Shown here piece by piece: positions 58,132 through 64,000 of a DNA stretch of 64,000 bases. Each line of letters opens with the position of its first letter. The stretch's first letter is position 1. The position numbers were made by a program, and so were the translations under genes. The notes below the pieces were generated by a model. It did no database searches and was not told where the DNA came from. It saw nothing but the letters and a program-made list of their open reading frames with translations. The DNA is from Candidatus Woesearchaeota archaeon (GTDB taxonomy: Archaea; Nanobdellota; Nanobdellia; Woesearchaeales; ARS49): positions 310,001 to 374,000 of the forward strand of contig JAFCDQ010000001.1 in assembly GCA_017609645.1 (NCBI GenBank), read 5' to 3'.

Positions 58132-59052
58132 ATGAAATTTAAAGGTATTTTTGCAACAGCTCTTTTAACTCTTTTATTAAAATTAGGATCAACCGTTTGT
58201 GCGGGAGAAAAAAATAAACCGCTTGATCAACAAGGATCAAATCCTTATGCAAAAAATTATGACGAAGATTTTGATGTATTAGGAGTGATGGAAGGATTCA
58301 CTTCAACAGGTGATTATCATGGTTTTGGAACTAATATAAGAACATTATTGAAATTTGATGAAAACAGAATAGGATTCGATATAGGCGGATCTATGGTCAA
58401 TAAAGACGAGATAAATGGTTTAGCAGGAAACATAGAAGCTTACTTTGCAAGATATTTTAATGCAAACGATGTAACATTTTATTTACAAGGAGGAGTAGGA
58501 CTAAATGGATCACAACTAGAGACTAAAAATGATTTAGACCTAGATGATTTTTTTGTTTCACCAAAAATCAAAGTAGGAGCTTACAATAAAGATTTCATAT
58601 TTGATTTTACAATGAAAGTAGACTTAGGCAAATATTCTTTAGAATCAAAAGTGCTAAACAAATCTGACAGTGCGTTTGGACTTGACTTAAGAAGCAACTT
58701 CAGATCATTAAGTGAAGGTTCCTGGGATATTGAAGCAGGAGTACACTTTTTATACAAAAACTTTGATAATTTATGGGATTGCATAGTAACAGAACTAGGT
58801 GTAGGTACTGTTTATCAGCCAAAAGACAGTGAATTTGCAGTACAAATGGCTCCATACATAAGATATGAAAGAGTAGACAATGGATTGGTTGAAGATGAAT
58901 TTAATTTAGGACTGCAATTCAAAGGATTTTACAAAGTATCTGGAAACTTTATGTTTTATGCAGGAGTATGTTTAGATTCAGAAGATGAACTTCAACTTGT
59001 ATTTGGAGTAAAAGCCAAAAATTCAAATTTGAGAAAAAATAAGGGGGAATAA
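58132..59052 (+). CDS. Secreted beta-rich protein resembling an outer-membrane barrel
   Basis: The 306-residue product has a signal peptide (1-24, ending VCA-G). The rest is built of alternating polar/hydrophobic strands with aromatic ends (FDENRIGFDIGGSMV, NDVTFYLQGGVGLNG, PKIKVGAYNKDFIFDFTMKV, EDEFNLGLQFKGFYKV, LQLVFGVKAK), a pattern usually seen in bacterial outer-membrane beta-barrels. Archaea have no known outer-membrane porins, so the fold is uncertain; it may be a beta-solenoid or S-layer-like protein. No C-terminal anchor. First gene of the surface block, with a strong GGGGGG ribosome-binding site. Confidence 0.65.
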   Translation: MKFKGIFATALLTLLLKLGSTVCAGEKNKPLDQQGSNPYAKNYDEDFDVLGVMEGFTSTGDYHGFGTNIRTLLKFDENRIGFDIGGSMVNKDEINGLAGNIEAYFARYFNANDVTFYLQGGVGLNGSQLETKNDLDLDDFFVSPKIKVGAYNKDFIFDFTMKVDLGKYSLESKVLNKSDSAFGLDLRSNFRSLSEGSWDIEAGVHFLYKNFDNLWDCIVTELGVGTVYQPKDSEFAVQMAPYIRYERVDNGLVEDEFNLGLQFKGFYKVSGNFMFYAGVCLDSEDELQLVFGVKAKNSNLRKNKGE

Positions 59053-59056
59053 GAAA

Positions 59057-60178
59057 ATGAAAAAATTCATATCAATTGCATTGATTTTTATCTTTTTAGC
59101 TATGCAAGCAAATGCGCATGGCTTTGGATTTGGATTTGGTTATGGCTTTGTAGATATACCAACTACAGGCGGAAACACAGGAGAAATAATTGATAATGTA
59201 AATTTAGGAAATCCTTTTGAGGGGTTAAGTGGAATAAATTCCTGGGACATACCATTGCCAATCATACCACCAGTAATAAATTATCCCGCAAAATGGAACA
59301 AATTACAAGATCAACATATTAGCAAAGGATCCGCAGACTATACAATGGTTTATCCAGACATAAAAGGACAATGCAATGATCCGGATGATCCTGAAAAATT
59401 TAAAATAGTCCCATTTATATTCTCATCAAACAAGTATGACTTATTTTTCTCAGGAGAGGACTTGTTAATCAAAAATTTAGATTCTGATTACAAAGGAAAA
59501 GACCAAATTGTAGTTTCATGCAATGGAGTTTTTGCATCTTTTAACTTGTATATTAATGGCTACACAGGAAATTATCCAGCAAAATGGGACGACCTGCATG
59601 ATGTTACAATTGCAAAAGGAAGCAAAGACAAAACAATGATTTATGAAGACTTAGCAAAACAATGCAATGACCCAGATGACGCAAAAATAATCAAAGTAAC
59701 ATGGGATGGAGACTTTAAACTATATTTTTCACAATATGATTTGTTAATCAAAAAACTAGACAAAGATTTGACAGGAACTTTTCCAATAAACTTGAACTGC
59801 AATGGTGTTAAAGCAAGCTTTGACTTAATCATATCAGAATACAAAAGAGCATTTTATGAAAATGAACTAATGCTTTCCAGTATATACATAGATGATGCAG
59901 ACCATGTCAAAGCAGGAGATGTACTGCCAATATATTTCACAATGAAAAATTCAGGAGATGACAAACTAGAAAACATCAGAATAACAGCAATAATTGCAGA
60001 GTTAGGCGCAAGAGCAAACATCGGACCATTTGATGTCAGAGAAGGTAAAAAAACCCAAAAGCAATTGATGTTAGAAATTCCAGAATGGACTCCTGCAGGA
60101 ACATATTATGTTGCAATATACAGCAGCAATAATGACGTAAGACGAATAAAATACAGAGAGATAATAGTCACAGAGTAG
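59057..60178 (+). CDS. Secreted protein with two tandem Ig-like repeats and CARDB-like domain
   Basis: The 373-residue protein has a signal peptide (1-20, ending ANA-H), a Gly/Phe-rich segment (GFGFGFGYGF), and two ~95-residue repeats starting YPAKWNKLQDQ and YPAKWDDLHDV, each with GQCNDPDD/KQCNDPDD and ending in a CNGV-x-ASF block (one cysteine pair per repeat). A C-terminal CARDB-like domain (KAGDVLPIYFTMKNSGDDKL) follows. There is no membrane anchor, so it may be released or bound to the S-layer. It begins 4 nt after the previous gene, with a GGGGG Shine-Dalgarno-like run. Confidence 0.72.
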   Translation: MKKFISIALIFIFLAMQANAHGFGFGFGYGFVDIPTTGGNTGEIIDNVNLGNPFEGLSGINSWDIPLPIIPPVINYPAKWNKLQDQHISKGSADYTMVYPDIKGQCNDPDDPEKFKIVPFIFSSNKYDLFFSGEDLLIKNLDSDYKGKDQIVVSCNGVFASFNLYINGYTGNYPAKWDDLHDVTIAKGSKDKTMIYEDLAKQCNDPDDAKIIKVTWDGDFKLYFSQYDLLIKKLDKDLTGTFPINLNCNGVKASFDLIISEYKRAFYENELMLSSIYIDDADHVKAGDVLPIYFTMKNSGDDKLENIRITAIIAELGARANIGPFDVREGKKTQKQLMLEIPEWTPAGTYYVAIYSSNNDVRRIKYREIIVTE

Positions 60179-60200
60179 TCACTAAAAATAATGACTACTC
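60173..60200 (+). terminator. 9-bp inverted repeat after surface gene
   Basis: GAGTAGTCA (60173-60181) and TGACTACTC (60192-60200) are perfect complements with a 10-nt loop, spanning the stop codon and lying 14 nt before the next TATA box (60214-60221). It could terminate the upstream transcript or act as an operator for the next gene. Confidence 0.5.
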
Positions 60201-60213
60201 CAGAATAAAAATG

Positions 60214-60221
60214 TTTAAATA
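60214..60221 (+). promoter_or_regulatory. TATA box of surface gene 60266
   Basis: TTTAAATA in the context AATGTTTAAATA, as at 39308, followed by a GGGGGG run at 60253-60258, 7 nt before the ATG. Confidence 0.6.
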
Positions 60222-60265
60222 AGGAATTGCCTTTTTTCCATAAAAAAGGTTTGGGGGGATTAAAT

Positions 60266-61468
60266 ATGAAAAGAATAACAATGTTCATCCTTATGATGTT
60301 GGTTTTAGTTACTGGAGTTAGTGCTTTACCAGCGGTATTAGATAAGGTAACTTTTGACGGCAACACACTGCAAGAAGACAGTGTAAACAGACTAAATGTA
60401 GAGAGAGGAGAAGAATACACTTTACAAATAGTTTTCACATCCCTAGCAAACCTAAACGACGTAGAAGTTGAAGCTTTCATATCAGGATATGAATACAGCG
60501 GTCATAACAAAATATCTGATGTGATAGGTCCTTTTGATGCAGGATTAAATGTAACTTATTCCAAAAAATTAAAATTAACAATACCTGATGATGCAGACCA
60601 AGATTCATACAAATTAAGATTATTCATCTCAGACAGAAACAATGATCCATTAGTTGCAAACTTTAACTTAGAAATTGCTCTACCAAGACATGATGTAGAC
60701 ATAGAAGACATCATAATCAATCCAAACAAAGTAGTTGAAGCAGGAAGCGCAATAGTTGTAACAGTTAGAGTAGAAAACAACGGAATTAAAGATGAAGATG
60801 ATGTCAGAGTTAAAGTTACAATCCCAGAATTAGGATTATCAAATGTAGAATATATTGATGAAATAGAAAGCGAAGACGAAGAAAGCACAGAAGAAATATT
60901 CGTAAGAATACCACGATGCACAGAACCAGGAGTATATGATGTAGATGTAGAAGTAGCATACTCCAACAAACATGAAACTGTCACAGCAAAAGAAACCATA
61001 CAAGTACTAGAAGATGAAAGCTGTGACGCAGATGTGGAACAAAAAACAGTTGTTATGATAGGAGTTCAATCACAATCAGGAACTCCAGGAAGCCAACTAA
61101 TATACCCAATAACATTCACAAACAAAGGTAATAATGCAAAAATGTTCACACTATCAGCTGACGCTTTAGATTGGGCAGAAATCAGTGTTTCACCAACAAA
61201 CACATTAGTAGTATCAGGAAAAGACACACAAACAGTATATCTAACATTAAAGATTAATGAAGATGCTGAAGCAGGAACAAAACTACTAAATGCAAAAATA
61301 TCATCTGAAGAAAAAGCCCAACAAGTAACTTTCACAGCAGACATAATCAAAACAGATTCATCTGCAAAAGGCTGGCTAGAATTCGCAGTTATTGCATTAG
61401 TAATAATAGTAATCATTCTTGGTTTGGTAGTGGTTTTTAAATCAAGAGAAGAAAAGGATTACTATTAA
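60266..61468 (+). CDS. Secreted, membrane-anchored surface protein; paralog of 39373
   Basis: The 400-residue product has a signal peptide (about 1-20, ending VSA), two domains homologous to the 39373 protein (ERGEEYTLQIVFTS, VEVEAFISGYEYSG, GSAIVVTVRVENNGIKDEDD, EYIDEIESEDEES) plus an extra C-terminal NEW3-like beta domain (GTPGSQLIYPITFTNKGNN) and a terminal helix (about 372-392) with a basic end. The start is the ATG at 60266, with a GGGGGG run; the longer frame from 60227 would begin inside the leader. The role is probably envelope structure. Confidence 0.82.
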   Translation: MKRITMFILMMLVLVTGVSALPAVLDKVTFDGNTLQEDSVNRLNVERGEEYTLQIVFTSLANLNDVEVEAFISGYEYSGHNKISDVIGPFDAGLNVTYSKKLKLTIPDDADQDSYKLRLFISDRNNDPLVANFNLEIALPRHDVDIEDIIINPNKVVEAGSAIVVTVRVENNGIKDEDDVRVKVTIPELGLSNVEYIDEIESEDEESTEEIFVRIPRCTEPGVYDVDVEVAYSNKHETVTAKETIQVLEDESCDADVEQKTVVMIGVQSQSGTPGSQLIYPITFTNKGNNAKMFTLSADALDWAEISVSPTNTLVVSGKDTQTVYLTLKINEDAEAGTKLLNAKISSEEKAQQVTFTADIIKTDSSAKGWLEFAVIALVIIVIILGLVVVFKSREEKDYY

Positions 61469-61480
61469 AGGAGGTTTGGC

Positions 61481-63985
61481 ATGAAAAAATTTGCCTTAAT
61501 TTTTTTAATTTTCACAATTTTAGCAACTACTTCTTTTGCAATAGATTTTATAGCAGCAGGCGAAACAAATCTAGAAGCTTTCAAATGTTTAAGCATAGAA
61601 CAACAAGCTTATGTACAAAACAATGAAGCGACTGCTTTAACACTCGCTCTAGCAATAGACGGAACAGCAGCACCTTTTGTTATGTTTTCAGATTTACAGC
61701 TAACATTAAAACCAGGAGAAACAAAAGCAGTAACAACCTTTTATAACATACCTTGTGACGCAGAAGAAGGCAGTTATAATTTAGATATCTACGTTTATAC
61801 AGGAGAAGAACAAAGAATTATATCACAACAAATAGAAGTATTCACACCAGACAATTTATTTATCGGCATAAATGAAGCCCATAAAGAAGTAACTCCTTGC
61901 GGAATTGCAGATTATGCAATAGAAATCAGCAATCCATTAAGTTTTGAAGAACAATATACTTTCACTATTGATGCATTCCCAGAAGAACACAGCATAAATG
62001 AAACATTAACATTGCAACCTTATACAAAAGAACTAATTGCATTAAAAATTTCACCAGATGACTGCAAAAAATACGGAGACTTTAGCTTTAATTTGATTGC
62101 AAAAACAAATCAGACAGACTTGACCAAGCAAATCCCATTAAGCCTGAAAATAAATGCTTACGGCATTCTTGAAATATCTCCTTCAGTAGATAGAATAAGA
62201 ACAGACTATGAAGAAAAAGAAGCAGGCATTATAATTAAAAATTTAGGAGACACAGATGTAACTTATTTAGCAGAAATAGAAGAATCAAGCTGGATAACTG
62301 TGCAAAATGAAATACAAATTGCAGCAAATTCAGAAAACGAATTAAAACTTTTCTTAAGACCAACAGTACTAACAGAAGAAGATGAATACACAGTCAAATT
62401 AATATTGACTCGGCAAAATACACACACAAAATATGAAAAAGAATTAATTGTGGATTTAAACCCATTCTCTTTAGTTGAAAGAAAACCTGCAGTAATATAT
62501 GTTCCATTAATAATAATCATACTGGTTGTTCTATTAATAGCAGGAATACTGTATTTCAAGAAAACAAAGACCTATAAGCATATGAAAGCAAAACACGAGA
62601 AACGAAGAGCCAAATATAAAGCATTAATGAATAAAAGAAAAACAAAATTATCCAAAGAGAAATTAAAAAGATTGGATACAAGAGAAAAGAAAAGACAAAA
62701 GCTGCTGGAAAAGAGGCAAAAAAGACTAGAAGCATTCATGAGAAAAAAAGCAGAAGCAAGAAAAAGAAAAGAAGAACAAAGAAAACTAAAAGCAGCAAAA
62801 AAAGCAGAAACAAGAAAAAGAAAAGAAGCAAAAAAAGCAGAAAAAAAGAAAAAAGACCTTGAAAAAATAAAAGCAAAAGAAAAAGCCAAAAAACGATTAA
62901 AACAAGAAATAACAAACAAAATCAAAGCAGAATTCAAACTAATTCCAAAAACAATCATTAAAACCGTTGATCAAAGAAAAAAATCATATTTCTGGATAGT
63001 ATACTTAATTATAGTAATTCTTTTGATATTAATACTTAGAGAAATAGGTCTGGCAATATTATTATTATTAGTGATTATATTATTAGTCAAAGAATCAAAG
63101 AAAATAAGTTACTTTAGCAAACAATGGCAATTCTTAGAAAAAGGAAAGACAGAACACGCAGCGACAAAATGGAAATCAGGAATAACAGCATTCAATGTAT
63201 TAGCAATGAAAAATGTTGAGAAAGCAGTATTAGAAGTAAAAAGGATACTGCCAAAAATAAAAGACATGAAAATATACACAGGCTTTGTTGTAAAAACAAA
63301 TATCGATGATATTCTAAAATTAACAAACGTCAAGCTGAGAATAAACAAAAAATGGCTGAAAAGAAGAAATATAGACGTTGATGATGTCAGACTAGTCAAG
63401 AATGTAAGAGGAGACTGGAAAACGCAAAGAAGCCAATTTGCAGGATCAGATGCTAACTATTATTATTTCAAAGCTGACAGTTTAACTGCTGGTGAATATT
63501 TGATTAAAGGAAAACCAACACCACAAGAAAAGAAGAAGAAAAAGAAAATAAACATATTATGGATTGCTGTTATTGGATTGATTGCTTTATTTGCAATACA
63601 ACCTATGTTATCTTTCAAAGGCATTCCTCCTCAAGTATGGTCAAAAGACACACAACACAAAATACAATTAAATGATTATTTCCTAGATCCAGATGCAGAC
63701 AACTTAATTTATTCAGCAGATGAAGCAGAAAACATGCTAATAGAGATTAATGGCGCACTAGCAATATTAACACCGCAAGCGGGCTGGACAGGAGAAACAT
63801 ACACAAAATTCTATGCAGCAGATCCTTTAGGAGAAGAAGCTATAAGCAATCCAGTTAGATTAATAGTAAAGAAAAATGCACTCTTTGACAGAGGATTAGC
63901 ATGGGTGAATATTGTAATTCTAGCATTGTTGTTGTTCTTAATTATATTGGTGCTTTTTGAGAAGAAATCAAAGAAGAATGAATAA
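61481..63985 (+). CDS. Five-helix envelope protein: beta domains, cytoplasmic Lys-rich coil, PGF-pre-PGF-like domain
   Basis: The 834-residue protein has a signal peptide (1-20), extracellular beta domains (to about 335), helix 1 (about 342-362), a 150-residue Lys/Arg/Glu-rich coiled coil, a helix pair (about 505-545), a domain with KKWLKRRNIDVDDVRL and DANYYYFKADS that matches PGF-pre-PGF domains, helix 4 (about 690-710), a cadherin-like domain (DYFLDPDADNLIYSADEAEN) and a final helix (about 803-823) with a basic end. Counting positive charges puts the coil and the PGF-pre-PGF domain inside. Start 61481 has a GGAGGT Shine-Dalgarno, 12 nt after the upstream gene. Likely an envelope-spanning scaffold. 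Confidence 0.75.
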   Translation: MKKFALIFLIFTILATTSFAIDFIAAGETNLEAFKCLSIEQQAYVQNNEATALTLALAIDGTAAPFVMFSDLQLTLKPGETKAVTTFYNIPCDAEEGSYNLDIYVYTGEEQRIISQQIEVFTPDNLFIGINEAHKEVTPCGIADYAIEISNPLSFEEQYTFTIDAFPEEHSINETLTLQPYTKELIALKISPDDCKKYGDFSFNLIAKTNQTDLTKQIPLSLKINAYGILEISPSVDRIRTDYEEKEAGIIIKNLGDTDVTYLAEIEESSWITVQNEIQIAANSENELKLFLRPTVLTEEDEYTVKLILTRQNTHTKYEKELIVDLNPFSLVERKPAVIYVPLIIIILVVLLIAGILYFKKTKTYKHMKAKHEKRRAKYKALMNKRKTKLSKEKLKRLDTREKKRQKLLEKRQKRLEAFMRKKAEARKRKEEQRKLKAAKKAETRKRKEAKKAEKKKKDLEKIKAKEKAKKRLKQEITNKIKAEFKLIPKTIIKTVDQRKKSYFWIVYLIIVILLILILREIGLAILLLLVIILLVKESKKISYFSKQWQFLEKGKTEHAATKWKSGITAFNVLAMKNVEKAVLEVKRILPKIKDMKIYTGFVVKTNIDDILKLTNVKLRINKKWLKRRNIDVDDVRLVKNVRGDWKTQRSQFAGSDANYYYFKADSLTAGEYLIKGKPTPQEKKKKKKINILWIAVIGLIALFAIQPMLSFKGIPPQVWSKDTQHKIQLNDYFLDPDADNLIYSADEAENMLIEINGALAILTPQAGWTGETYTKFYAADPLGEEAISNPVRLIVKKNALFDRGLAWVNIVILALLLFLIILVLFEKKSKKNE

Positions 63986-64000
63986 TTTCTATAGAAAGCT

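Noticed and set aside
60227-60265. Upstream start for the surface gene 60266
   Set aside because: It would begin between the TATA box and the GGGGGG run and spoil the signal peptide; the ATG at 60266 fits both.

Overview
The window looks like the chromosome of a small-genome DPANN archaeon, most like Woesearchaeota or Pacearchaeota. The evidence is AT-rich DNA, TATA boxes 25-30 nt upstream of start codons (many mRNAs look leaderless), archaeal/eukaryotic-type information genes (topoisomerase VI A and B, aIF5B, aRF1, eL43, Rpo12, prefoldin beta, archaeal AlaRS and AsnRS, Mre11, NreA, translin), intron-bearing tRNA genes, and many secreted proteins with short hydrophobic anchors. The lineage call is inference from gene content; no rRNA is present.

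Layout. 1-2170: a partial membrane protein, a P-loop kinase, tRNA-Val, a eukaryote-like UMPH-1 nucleotidase and tRNA-Phe, which carries an anticodon-loop intron and an apparent second insertion in the T loop. 2122-2868: a LAGLIDADG endonuclease gene bracketed by 23-bp direct repeats of the tRNA-Phe 3' end. 4202-11984: a type IV pilus/secretion-like cluster with a FlaI/TadA-type ATPase, a FlaJ/TadC-type platform, two coiled-coil proteins and three tandem five-helix membrane paralogs. 12076-20496: a candidate structured RNA, translin, a bacterial-type AspRS lacking the GAD domain, a two-domain dCTP deaminase homologue, AsnRS, Mre11, a lysine-rich H1-like protein and an Era-like GTPase/DUF2073/DUF2072 operon. 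20576-30758: a PhoU-type regulator, a DHH phosphoesterase followed by an archaeal GGDEF protein, a YchF-like GTPase, three unknown tandem paralogs, a metallophosphoesterase, a SprT-like metallopeptidase and aRF1. 30851-43120: eL43-Rpo12-prefoldin-UPF0147, DRG GTPase, a large surface protein, two PUA-type proteins, aIF5B and AlaRS. 43177-48654: a TcmP/three-Cys radical-SAM cassette, a HEPN-like protein, NreA, a ThiI catalytic domain and FKBP. 48686-57968: a second DHH protein, intron-bearing tRNA-Gly, a lipoprotein, PolX, DUF192, topoisomerase VI, a Pno1-like KH protein and a TrmB regulator. 58132-63985: a block of secreted and membrane surface proteins.

How it fits together. Most of the window is housekeeping: tRNA charging, translation initiation and termination, ribosome maturation, DNA repair and topology. 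The accessory layer consists of the secretion machine, the cell-surface proteins and a likely GGDEF/DHH nucleotide-signalling pair. The best candidates for undescribed biology are: (1) the interleaved, mutually exclusive inverted repeats at 37306-37442, which could form an RNA switch between infB and a PUA-protein gene; (2) the tRNA-Phe/homing-endonuclease arrangement; (3) the 119-nt structured RNA at 12076-12194; (4) the DHH-GGDEF pair with its double-hairpin leader; and (5) the five-helix membrane triplet beside the secretion ATPase. There is no CRISPR array, rRNA or insertion sequence, and no gene-free stretch above about 230 bases.
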